Below the pieces are notes generated by a model. It was not told where the DNA came from, searched no databases, and saw nothing but the letters and a program-made list of their open reading frames with translations. From Chryseobacterium sp. (lineage in GTDB: Bacteria > Bacteroidota > Bacteroidia > Flavobacteriales > Weeksellaceae): 64,000 nucleotides of DNA. The stretch is from NCBI RefSeq assembly GCF_029240215.1, contig NZ_JARBTK010000002.1, forward strand, positions 496,001 to 560,000, read 5' to 3'. The translations under genes and the position numbers were made by a program. Positions 35,040 through 42,881 of the stretch are shown here, one piece after another; within the stretch, counting starts at the first letter, position 1, and each line of letters begins with the position of its first letter.

Positions 35040-36629
35040 TTAGAAAGGAAAATCATCTTCATCATCAAGATCATTCATCGAAGAGCCTGAAACTTTAGAA
35101 TTATCCGGCAAGTCAAATGCTGCCCCAGGCTGGATTGTAGTTTTTATTTTTTCAAAACCGCTCGGTTCAGGGGATTGGTTACCACCTGAAGGATATCCGT
35201 AATCGTTGTTTCCGTATACATCAAGATCACCAAATTTCGCAAAATGCTTCATGAATGAAAGTCTCACATCGGCTGTTGCACCATTCCTGTGTTTTGCTAT
35301 GATAAGTTCTGCCTGGTTTTCAGTAGAAGATTCCTGTCCTTCTTCATCGTTGTCCCAAACGGCAATTTTATAATATTCTGGTCTGAAGATAAACGATACA
35401 ATATCCGCATCCTGCTCAATCGCTCCCGATTCCCTCAAATCTGAAAGCTGAGGTCTTTTTCCGGGACGGGTTTCTACAGTTCTCGATAGCTGGGAAAGTG
35501 CAATTACGGGAACATTCAATTCTTTCGCGATTGCTTTTAAAGAACGTGAGATCATTGCGATTTCCTGTTCACGGTTTCCACCTCCTTTTCCACCGCTGCT
35601 TGCAGTCATCAGCTGGAGATAATCGACCATGATGATTCTTACCCCATGCTGCATTACCAGTCTTCGACATTTCGCACGGAAGTCGAAAATCGAAAGGGAA
35701 GGAGTTTCGTCGATATATAAAGGAGCATTTTCCAGTTCTGAAACGTTGGAGAACAGTCGTTGCCATTCTTCATCGCTCATTTGTCCTTTTCTGAGTTTTT
35801 CTGAAGAAATTTTGGTTTCAGAAGCAATCATCCTTGTGATCAGCTGTACAGATGCCATCTCGAGAGAGAATAAAGCCATCGGAATCTTATGACCCACAGC
35901 AATATTTCTTGCCATAGAAAGCAAAAATGCAGTTTTTCCCATTGCTGGACGTGCTGCAATGATAATTAAATCTGAATTTTGCCAGCCTCCGGTTTCTTTA
36001 TCAACATCGGTAAATCCTGAAGGAACTCCGGAGATTCCTTCTTTGTCTTTTAAAGATTTAATCGTATCAATAGCTTGTTTTACCAATGTATTTGCGGTAT
36101 CAAATCCTTTTTTAATGGTTCCGTTGGTGATTTCGAAAAATGACTGTTCAGCTTTATCTAAAAGTTCAAAAACGTCCGTAGATTCTTTATAAGAAGTATC
36201 AATAACATTAGCTGAAACATTGATTAAACTTCTCAGGATATATTTTTCTAAGATGACACGGACGTGATATTCGATGTGGGCAGAAGAACTCACACCCATT
36301 GTCAGTTCAATAATATAGTGATCACCACCTGCAGAACTTAATTTATCAGTTTTTTTAAGTTCCTGAATAACGGTCATCAAATCAACAGGACTGTTTCCTT
36401 CGTACAGTTTTAGAATAACTTCAAATATCACCGAGTGTCTCGGATCATAAAAAACTTCGGGTGTCAAAAGGTCAATAGAGTGATCAAGCCCTTTTTTATC
36501 AATTAAAAAAGTACCGATAACCAATCTTTCAAAATCTACTGCATTGGGGGGCATTTTTCCATCTGCAATCGACAATTCTCTGGCAAAGTTTCCTTGTGTA
36601 AGAGATGATAATGTTTCTTTCTGCGCCAT
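35040..36629 (-). CDS. dnaB: Replicative DNA helicase DnaB
   Basis: The 529-aa hexameric helicase has an N-terminal domain (about 25-130; PNAVDFERLVIGTFL) and a RecA-like core with Walker A RPAMGKTAFLLS, SLEMASVQL, DYLQLM, LKAIAKELNVPVIALSQLSR and ESGAIEQDADIV. It unwinds DNA at the replication fork. A long C-terminal tail (about 475-529) is rich in Gly, Pro and Asp and ends DDEDDFPF; an acidic tail of this kind recalls SSB-type tips. A -7 box ends 4 nt before the ATG, so the mRNA may be leaderless. Confidence 0.97.
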   Translation of the reverse strand: MAQKETLSSLTQGNFARELSIADGKMPPNAVDFERLVIGTFLIDKKGLDHSIDLLTPEVFYDPRHSVIFEVILKLYEGNSPVDLMTVIQELKKTDKLSSAGGDHYIIELTMGVSSSAHIEYHVRVILEKYILRSLINVSANVIDTSYKESTDVFELLDKAEQSFFEITNGTIKKGFDTANTLVKQAIDTIKSLKDKEGISGVPSGFTDVDKETGGWQNSDLIIIAARPAMGKTAFLLSMARNIAVGHKIPMALFSLEMASVQLITRMIASETKISSEKLRKGQMSDEEWQRLFSNVSELENAPLYIDETPSLSIFDFRAKCRRLVMQHGVRIIMVDYLQLMTASSGGKGGGNREQEIAMISRSLKAIAKELNVPVIALSQLSRTVETRPGKRPQLSDLRESGAIEQDADIVSFIFRPEYYKIAVWDNDEEGQESSTENQAELIIAKHRNGATADVRLSFMKHFAKFGDLDVYGNNDYGYPSGGNQSPEPSGFEKIKTTIQPGAAFDLPDNSKVSGSSMNDLDDEDDFPF

Positions 36630-36633
36630 GCTG

Positions 36634-36641
36634 CAAATATA
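36634..36641 (-). promoter_or_regulatory. -7 box abutting the dnaB start codon
   Basis: On the minus strand TATATTTG, then CAGC, then ATG. Confidence 0.55.
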
Positions 36642-36736
36642 GTTTATTTAAAAAAATAATTTTGAAGTGAGTAATTAATATTTATTGTTGATAACTTATA
36701 AAATCACAATATTAAAAGGTTGTTGAGTGATGTTAA

Positions 36737-36768
36737 TAAAAAAATCACCCCATTTCTGAGGTGATTTT
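36737..36768 (-). terminator. Terminator after the third T9SS type B gene
   Basis: AAAATCACC (36741-36749) and GGTGATTTT (36760-36768) pair perfectly; a T run follows on the minus strand. Confidence 0.82.
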
Positions 36769-36787
36769 AAATATTGTGAAAATTAGT

Positions 36788-38857
36788 TTATTCTCTGTTT
36801 TTTACCAATATCCATCCGCTGTATTTTGTCTGGGTACTGTTTGCATCGGTTTCAGTCCATGAAATGGTGTACCAGTACGTTCCCGTAACGATTTTCTTAC
36901 CGCCTGAAGTTCCGTTCCATTTATAATTTCTCATTTTATCAGACTCGTAAATTTTGTTTCCGTATCTGTTGTAAACTGTGAAGATCAAATCTTTTTTGTA
37001 AGCTAAGGCTGAGTAATCTACCTCATCATTTACATTATCTCCGTTTGGAGTGATGGCATTTACCAGATTCGGAATTGTTACCTGAACTAAAATAGGATTA
37101 CAGTCAAAAGAATCTTTTAAGTAGATTTTGTTTTCACCTCTTGGAAGGTTGTTGAAGACGTTTGAGTCTTGCCATGTAAGACCATCCAATGAATATTGGT
37201 AAGGAGCTGTTCCGCCTGAAGCATTCACCGTGATTGTATTGTTTGTAATATCTAGACTAGCAATTACCGGCTGTTGTGCTGCATAAATATTTACCTTTTG
37301 TAATGTGAAGCATTTACCTATTTTTAATTTTACCCAGTAAGCACCAACAGGTACGCCTTGAATAGTTTGTGTCGTTGCACCTGTGCTCCACTCGTATCCG
37401 TCGAATCCTGGTCCTGCATCAAGAGTGGCTCTGTCTTCAATACAGATTGTTTTATCTTTTAGAACTGTAGATTTTACAGGAGGTAAAACCTTGAGGGTAA
37501 TTTTTGTTATTGCATAACATCCATCGTCGCTGGTTACTCTTACATATACTTCACTTGTCTCAGTAATATAGATTGTAGGATTCAATATCTCATTAGTTCC
37601 CGCCAACGCATTTGCCTGAGTTTTAAAGAATCTTTTTGTCATACCGGTCTGTGTAGTGACATTTGCTGAAGTTAAGTCAAACGCTGCAGTTGTGATTGCA
37701 TTTTCGATATAACAAGATTCTAAGGTAACTGGTGTTACAACAACTACAGGATAATAATTTAAAGTAATCTCAGAATCATCTGAACAACCTTCTACAGAAG
37801 TCACTTTTACGTAAATTGTTTTTGGTGCTGAAGATACGTAAGCCGTTGGATTTGTAATTGCATTGATATTGGCATTAAGATCAGCTAATGAGGTATAATA
37901 TTTTTTAGTAGCTGTTGCATCTGCGAAAACAGGTGCTGTGGTCAGATTAAATGTTCCTGAACCTTCACCATTATTATTACATGCCAGAATTGTAGCGTTA
38001 TTTGCAACAATATTACCCTGTCTAAACTTAAATTCACCTAACTGGAAACACCCGTTTATTGGATTGGTGGGGTTTGCAGGATCTGTGTATTTTAATCTAT
38101 AATAATAAATTGTTGTTCCATTTACAAGTGCGGTCGTAATTGGTGAATTTCCTGTGATGGCATTATTTTCAGTATCATGGTAAGTAACGGTGAAATTAGG
38201 ATTTCCATTGATAATACCCGCAGAAAGAGTTGTAAAATCAAACTGCATTGGTAATGCACATTTTAATATTTCATTAGGAGCACCAGGAGTAGCACTTGGT
38301 GTACCAGGAGGAATGAAAGGGTTTGGAGTAAGTGCAGGATTATTAAAAGCAGAAGTCAGAGTAGCAGTTCCTCCCCAATTTAACGAAAAACCAGTTTGCG
38401 ACTGAGAAAAGTTATCAATAACCAGATAATAAGTCTGACCTGCTACTACATCCATAAAGCTACTCCACTGCCCAAATGTACCACCGTTAGGGTCAGTTGA
38501 TGTTAATGAAAGTCCAGTCGGTCCATCGGCTCCTGAATAATTACATCTGATTGGGTTTCCTAAAGTGGTGCATGTTAAATTTGGTCCATATACACCAAAA
38601 TCGTAGTCATCTGCAAATACAACAGGGTCAATAGTAAAAGTTAAAGTTCCTGAAGTGGCAATAGTAAAGGTATACCAAACTGTATATCTTTCATCAGTTG
38701 ACAAACATCCGCCAAGCTCTTCAGCAATATTTCCATCATCTTGCGAATTATATGAAAAGCCAGAGTTTCCACATACAGGAATCGCTGAAATACAGTCAGA
38801 TTGCGAGTAAAATAACTGCGATATTATTAAAATAAAAAAGAGTAGTAATTTTTTCAT
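36788..38857 (-). CDS. T9SS type B surface protein, non-lectin N-domain (paralogue 3)
   Basis: I place the start at the ATG at 38857 (MKKLLLFFIL). An ATG 72 nt upstream is in frame but lies ahead of a -7 box at 38875. The 689-aa product has a signal peptide (about 1-18). A beta-sandwich N-domain (about 19-165) follows, with SDCISAIPVCGNSGF, TVWYTFTI and DDYDFGVYGP, as found in gliding and adhesion proteins. It has two modules (FNLTTAPVFADATATKKYY; FDLTSANVTTQTGMTKRFF), then PPVKSTVLKDKTICIEDR, IQGVPVGAYWVKL, AITPNGDNVND and the end LVKNRE. The N-domain matches paralogue 4, but the C-part matches paralogue 2. Confidence 0.9.
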   Translation of the reverse strand: MKKLLLFFILIISQLFYSQSDCISAIPVCGNSGFSYNSQDDGNIAEELGGCLSTDERYTVWYTFTIATSGTLTFTIDPVVFADDYDFGVYGPNLTCTTLGNPIRCNYSGADGPTGLSLTSTDPNGGTFGQWSSFMDVVAGQTYYLVIDNFSQSQTGFSLNWGGTATLTSAFNNPALTPNPFIPPGTPSATPGAPNEILKCALPMQFDFTTLSAGIINGNPNFTVTYHDTENNAITGNSPITTALVNGTTIYYYRLKYTDPANPTNPINGCFQLGEFKFRQGNIVANNATILACNNNGEGSGTFNLTTAPVFADATATKKYYTSLADLNANINAITNPTAYVSSAPKTIYVKVTSVEGCSDDSEITLNYYPVVVVTPVTLESCYIENAITTAAFDLTSANVTTQTGMTKRFFKTQANALAGTNEILNPTIYITETSEVYVRVTSDDGCYAITKITLKVLPPVKSTVLKDKTICIEDRATLDAGPGFDGYEWSTGATTQTIQGVPVGAYWVKLKIGKCFTLQKVNIYAAQQPVIASLDITNNTITVNASGGTAPYQYSLDGLTWQDSNVFNNLPRGENKIYLKDSFDCNPILVQVTIPNLVNAITPNGDNVNDEVDYSALAYKKDLIFTVYNRYGNKIYESDKMRNYKWNGTSGGKKIVTGTYWYTISWTETDANSTQTKYSGWILVKNRE

Positions 38858-38874
38858 GTGAAATGAATTTAAAG

Positions 38875-38882
38875 CAAATTTA
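38875..38882 (-). promoter_or_regulatory. -7 box for the third T9SS type B gene
   Basis: On the minus strand TAAATTTG, 17 nt before the chosen ATG at 38857. It supports the shorter start. Confidence 0.55.
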
Positions 38883-38910
38883 AAAAAAATAATGCATTTA
38901 GGCCTAAAAT

Positions 38911-38942
38911 GTAAAGAAATCGCACTCAAGCGATTTCTTTAC
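38911..38942 (-). terminator. Hairpin after the fourth T9SS type B gene
   Basis: GTAAAGAAATCGC (38911-38923) and GCGATTTCTTTAC (38930-38942) form a perfect 13-bp stem with a 6-nt loop. Only a weak T run follows on the minus strand, but place and strength suggest a terminator. Confidence 0.65.
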
Positions 38943-38959
38943 TGTTATTATTATAGAAA

Positions 38960-41029
38960 TTAGTCTCTGTTTTTTACCATTACCCATCCTGAGAATTTGA
39001 TAGGTGTTTTATTTTTGTTGTTTTCGTTCCAGGTGACAGAGTACCAATATGTTCCGGTAGGGATTTTTTTACCGGCTACAGTACCGTTCCACGTGTAGTT
39101 ATTTGTTTTGTCTGCCTGATGAATTTTAGTTCCGTATCTGTCGAAAATGGTTAATACCAAATTAGACCTGCTTCCTAAAGCAGAGTAGTCGATAACATCA
39201 TTTACCCCGTCTCCGTTTGGTGTGATTACATTGATGATATTTGGTACTACAAAATTCACTTCCATCGGATTACAGTCATACGAATCTTTTACATAAACTG
39301 TATAGTCACCTCTTGTAAGGTCTGTAAATACATTAGAGTCCTGCCAATGTACATTATCCAGTGAATACTGATAAGCAGGTGTTCCTCCTAATACATTAAC
39401 AGTAACAGAATTGTTGCTAATGTCGATGCTTGAAACTACAGGTTGTTCTGTTGCATATATTTTTACATTCTGAATTGCAGTACAGTCTCCGGTTGTCAGC
39501 TTCACCCAATAAGTACCCACCCCAACATTTGATATGATTTGAGTTGTTGCTCCGGTGCTCCATTCGTATCCTGTGAATCCCGGTCCTGCATCTAATGTTG
39601 TTTTATCTTCAATACAGATCACTTTATCAATCAATACAGTAGAATATACAGGAGGAATTACCACTAACGTAATTTTGGCTACAGTATAACATCCATCTGC
39701 ACTTATTACTCTTACATAGACAACGCCGTTTGGCGCAATATAATTGGAGGCGTTTGCGCTAGGGATTTCATTAGTTTGATTGATTGCATCAGTTGCAGAA
39801 GGATAATATTTTTTAATAGCTCCTGCCAAGGTTGTAACATTAGCATTTGGTAAATTAAATGAACCCGTAGAAGGGTTTGATTCAATAAAACAAGCTCTTA
39901 GCGTTGCTTCTGTGACAACCACTACCGGAAAGAATTTCAGTTTAATTTCAGCAATATCTGTACATCCAAACTCTGAAGTTACCAAAACAAAAACGGATCC
40001 TCCTGCAGATAAATACTGATAAGGGTTCGTGATTTCATTCGTATTGGCATTCAAATCAAACATCGATGGATAATACTTTTTAGTAGCAGTCGGAATATTA
40101 ATGACATTCGCTGTTGTCAGGTTAAAAACAGCAGTCCCCTCATTGTTATTGTTACATTCCGTGAGGGTGGCATCGGTAGCGACTATAGACCCGTCTTTGA
40201 ATTTAAATTCACCGGTTTGTTTACACTTATTGATAGGATTATTCGGATTTGTAGGATCTGTGTAAGTAATACTGTAATAATAAGTATCCGTAATATTTAC
40301 AGCAACAGGAGTCGTAATAGGGTTGTCTCCTGTTAAAAGATCATTCGTATTATAATGGTAAGAAACAGTAAAATTGGTATTGCCATTGATAATTCCAGGA
40401 GACAACGTGCTGAAATCAAATATTGCAGGATTGGTACATACCACAACTTCGTTCGGGTCATTCGGATTTGCATTAGGTAATCCCGGAGCAATAAAAGGAT
40501 TTGTAATCAATCCCGGGTCATTAAATGGTGATGCCAATGTTGCAGTACCACCCCAGGTAAGTGTAAAACCATTCGGGCTGTTTGAGAAGTTATCAACCAC
40601 AAGATAATATACTTCTCCCGGAAGCACATTCATAAAACCACTCCATTGTCCGTTTACAGTTGGGTGTACAGTTGTTAAATTCAGACCTGTAGGACCATCA
40701 GCTCCTGAAAAGTTACATCTGATCGGCGCACCTAAAGCTCCGCAAGGTTTATTGGGACCATAAACTCCGAAATCGTAATCGTCAGCAAATACGTTTGGAT
40801 TAATGGTAAAAGTTAAGGTTCCTGCGGTAGCGATAGAAAATGTATACCACACAGAAAAGTTTTCATCATCAGTAAGACATCCGCCAAGATCTTCCAGGAT
40901 GTTTCCCGGACCCGATGGTGTATATGATATTCCTGAGTTTCCACAAACGGTAATAGCCGTAGGACAATCTGACTGTGCAGAAAATACCTGAGATAGAATC
41001 AATAAAAAAATGAGTAGAGTTTTTTTCAT
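38960..41029 (-). CDS. T9SS type B surface protein, non-lectin N-domain (paralogue 4)
   Basis: The 689-aa protein has a signal peptide (about 1-18) and the beta-sandwich N-domain of paralogue 3 (SDCPTAITVCGNSGI, VWYTFSI, DDYDFGVYGP, QWSGFMNV). Two modules follow (FNLTTANVINIPTATKKYY; FNLPNANVTTLAGAIKKYY). The C-part is of the paralogue 1 subtype: PPVYSTVLIDKVICIEDK, VGVGTYWVKL, DNVHWQDSNVF, VITPNGDGVND, ending MVKNRD. The gene has its own -7 box and a downstream hairpin. Ligand and role are unknown; surface adhesion is likely by family. Confidence 0.9.
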   Translation of the reverse strand: MKKTLLIFLLILSQVFSAQSDCPTAITVCGNSGISYTPSGPGNILEDLGGCLTDDENFSVWYTFSIATAGTLTFTINPNVFADDYDFGVYGPNKPCGALGAPIRCNFSGADGPTGLNLTTVHPTVNGQWSGFMNVLPGEVYYLVVDNFSNSPNGFTLTWGGTATLASPFNDPGLITNPFIAPGLPNANPNDPNEVVVCTNPAIFDFSTLSPGIINGNTNFTVSYHYNTNDLLTGDNPITTPVAVNITDTYYYSITYTDPTNPNNPINKCKQTGEFKFKDGSIVATDATLTECNNNNEGTAVFNLTTANVINIPTATKKYYPSMFDLNANTNEITNPYQYLSAGGSVFVLVTSEFGCTDIAEIKLKFFPVVVVTEATLRACFIESNPSTGSFNLPNANVTTLAGAIKKYYPSATDAINQTNEIPSANASNYIAPNGVVYVRVISADGCYTVAKITLVVIPPVYSTVLIDKVICIEDKTTLDAGPGFTGYEWSTGATTQIISNVGVGTYWVKLTTGDCTAIQNVKIYATEQPVVSSIDISNNSVTVNVLGGTPAYQYSLDNVHWQDSNVFTDLTRGDYTVYVKDSYDCNPMEVNFVVPNIINVITPNGDGVNDVIDYSALGSRSNLVLTIFDRYGTKIHQADKTNNYTWNGTVAGKKIPTGTYWYSVTWNENNKNKTPIKFSGWVMVKNRD

Positions 41030-41048
41030 TTTCGAAAAATATTTAATA

Positions 41049-41056
41049 CAAATATA
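41049..41056 (-). promoter_or_regulatory. -7 box for the fourth T9SS type B gene
   Basis: On the minus strand TATATTTG, 19 nt before the ATG at 41029. Confidence 0.55.
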
Positions 41057-41119
41057 AAAAAAATAATAACCTTAAGTTTAGGTTTTTATAATATATTTAA
41101 ATACAACGCTGATTGTCTC

Positions 41120-42355
41120 CTAATATTGCATTTTTCTCAGCTTATGATTAGTAGTTCCCACAATTAATGCAATTAGTAAAGTCATACTGCCTCCAAACAC
41201 TACAGAACGTACAACGCCTAAAAGTTTTGCCATCAATCCGCTTTCAAATTGTCCCATTTCGTTACTTGACATAATGAAAATGGAATTTACACTTAAAACT
41301 CTTCCTCTGATATGATCCGGAGTTTTTAACTGAACAATAGTTCCCCGGATAACAACCGATATTCCATCAAGCATTCCGCTTAAAACCAAAAACATAAATG
41401 ACAGCCAATAATAATGTGACAATCCGAAACCGATTATACAAAGCCCAAATCCTGCAACCACAGCGAGCAAAACTTTACCCTGATTTTTTCTTAAAGGAAT
41501 AATGGAAAGAGTAGTAATGATAATCATCGAACCAATATCTGAAGCAGCATTCAAAAATCCGAAACCTTCAGCGCCGGATTTCAGAATATCTGTAGCAAAA
41601 ACAGGAATCATGGCTACCGCACCACCGAAAAGTACCGCAAACATATCCAGGCAAAGTGCTCCTAGAATTTCTTTTGTTTTAAAAATATAAGAAATTCCTT
41701 CACGCATACTTTCCGATACCTTGATTTCTTCTTTTTTATATTCTGAAAACTGTTTTTGAAGCTGCCAGAAAAATATTGAAGCAACACATATTAAGGAAAT
41801 AATCACAATTAATGTCCATTTAACACCGAACAAACCGATCAAAAATCCTCCTGCAGCATGGCCGCAAACTGAAGAAACCAAAAATGTTGCCTGATTTAAT
41901 GTTATGGCACTCGGAAGATTCACCTTTTGAACGATTTTCGGAATCATTGACGGAACAATAGGACCTATAAATGCCCTCACAATTCCTGTGAAAAAAATAA
42001 CTCCATAGATGAAATAAGTAATTTCGTGCCCGGAAAAATGAAGTTCAATATTGAAAAATGCCGGAATTAAAAGCAGTGCGATAAGAAAAACATAAAGATA
42101 AGTGCAGATGAGCAGCAGCTTTTTCTTTTCATTCATATCGATAACATGGCCTGCATACAATGCACAGCTTACTGCCGGAATTACCTCTGAAAGCCCTATC
42201 AATCCTATAGAAAAAGGGTCTTTTGTCAATTGATATACCCACCATCCGAGTAATGTGGCAAGCATTCTGAATGCTAAAACAATAAAAAATCTACCTGTAA
42301 GAAGATTTCTGAATTCTATATTTTCTAAGGTTTTAAGCGGTGTAAGAGAAATCAT
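41120..42355 (-). CDS. MFS transporter (DHA3/EntS-like)
   Basis: The 411-aa inner membrane protein has 12 predicted helices. Short marks such as RNLLTGRFFIVLAFRML at the start, WVYQLTKDPFSIGLIGL and DHIRGRVLSVNSIF in the middle resemble the DHA3 group, which exports enterobactin, macrolides or other drugs. Substrate is unknown; no siderophore genes are near. The -7 box ends 4 nt before the ATG and lies in the T tract of the upstream gene's terminator. No terminator is seen directly downstream. Confidence 0.88.
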   Translation of the reverse strand: MISLTPLKTLENIEFRNLLTGRFFIVLAFRMLATLLGWWVYQLTKDPFSIGLIGLSEVIPAVSCALYAGHVIDMNEKKKLLLICTYLYVFLIALLLIPAFFNIELHFSGHEITYFIYGVIFFTGIVRAFIGPIVPSMIPKIVQKVNLPSAITLNQATFLVSSVCGHAAGGFLIGLFGVKWTLIVIISLICVASIFFWQLQKQFSEYKKEEIKVSESMREGISYIFKTKEILGALCLDMFAVLFGGAVAMIPVFATDILKSGAEGFGFLNAASDIGSMIIITTLSIIPLRKNQGKVLLAVVAGFGLCIIGFGLSHYYWLSFMFLVLSGMLDGISVVIRGTIVQLKTPDHIRGRVLSVNSIFIMSSNEMGQFESGLMAKLLGVVRSVVFGGSMTLLIALIVGTTNHKLRKMQY

Positions 42356-42359
42356 TTCG

Positions 42360-42367
42360 CAAAAATA
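42360..42367 (-). promoter_or_regulatory. -7 box abutting the MFS start codon
   Basis: On the minus strand TATTTTTG, then CGAA, then ATG. It overlaps the foot of the hairpin at 42365-42392. Confidence 0.5.
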
Positions 42368-42392
42368 GCCCTAAATATTTATTCAGGGCTAT
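42365..42392 (-). terminator. Terminator after the small lipoprotein gene
   Basis: ATAGCCCT (42365-42372) and AGGGCTAT (42385-42392) form a perfect 8-bp stem; on the minus strand five T follow. Confidence 0.75.
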
Positions 42393-42449
42393 CTTTATAT
42401 TGAGATTTCAAAAGATAAATAAAATATCCTCTGAAAGATAAAATCTATT

Positions 42450-42812
42450 TTAGTCGGCTCTTAATGCGCTGATCACGATTGCGGCAACACCTGCAGCTCC
42501 TATCACAGCAGCTCCGCCTACAACTCTCGCTTTTGATCTGTCTTTTACAGATGCGATGTTAGATTTAGGAATCACCACTTCTGTACTGTCTTTTTTTCCG
42601 GCAGTACCAATGATATTATCACCACTTAAATTTCTGAAAAGAATGGTCTGTTTTTTAGATCCGTCTCTTGGCGTTACAACATATATTTTTCCTGCTTCAA
42701 GGTTAGAATAATTATTTGTTGAGATGTTTTCGCTGTACTTTGTGGTAGCACAAGATGAGATGACAAATAAACCCGTTAGTAAAGATGATTTTAAAAGTAC
42801 AGATGCTTTCAT
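42450..42812 (-). CDS. Small lipoprotein of unknown function
   Basis: The 120-aa protein has a lipoprotein signal (FVISSCATT, Cys21). A middle beta-rich region (about 40-95; GKIYVVTPRDGSKKQTILFRNLSGD, STEVVIPKSNIASVKDRS) would sit in the periplasm. A C-terminal Gly/Ala-rich hydrophobic stretch (VVGGAAVIGAAGVAAIVISA) may insert in a membrane. I recognise no named family. A -7 box lies 18 nt upstream and a hairpin downstream, so it is monocistronic. Confidence 0.75.
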   Translation of the reverse strand: MKASVLLKSSLLTGLFVISSCATTKYSENISTNNYSNLEAGKIYVVTPRDGSKKQTILFRNLSGDNIIGTAGKKDSTEVVIPKSNIASVKDRSKARVVGGAAVIGAAGVAAIVISALRAD

Positions 42813-42830
42813 TATTAAATTTTAGTTTTC

Positions 42831-42838
42831 CAAATTTA
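42831..42838 (-). promoter_or_regulatory. -7 box for the small lipoprotein gene
   Basis: On the minus strand TAAATTTG, 18 nt before the ATG at 42812. Confidence 0.5.
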
Positions 42839-42881
42839 TAATTTTTTTTGAATATATCTTTTCGGAATAGAGAAAATGTGC

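Noticed and set aside
35040..36629. dnaB and rnhA inside the surface protein cluster as plasmid or phage replication genes
   Set aside because: DnaB is of normal chromosomal length and sequence type, RNase HI is standard, and no other plasmid or phage gene is near.
38858..38929. Longer N-terminus for the third T9SS protein (ATG at 38929)
   Set aside because: It is upstream of a -7 box and would bury the signal peptide behind 24 residues.
29557..41029. Repeated blocks in the T9SS cluster as CRISPR or tandem DNA repeats
   Set aside because: The repeats are protein modules of about 85 residues that have diverged at DNA level, without fixed spacers.
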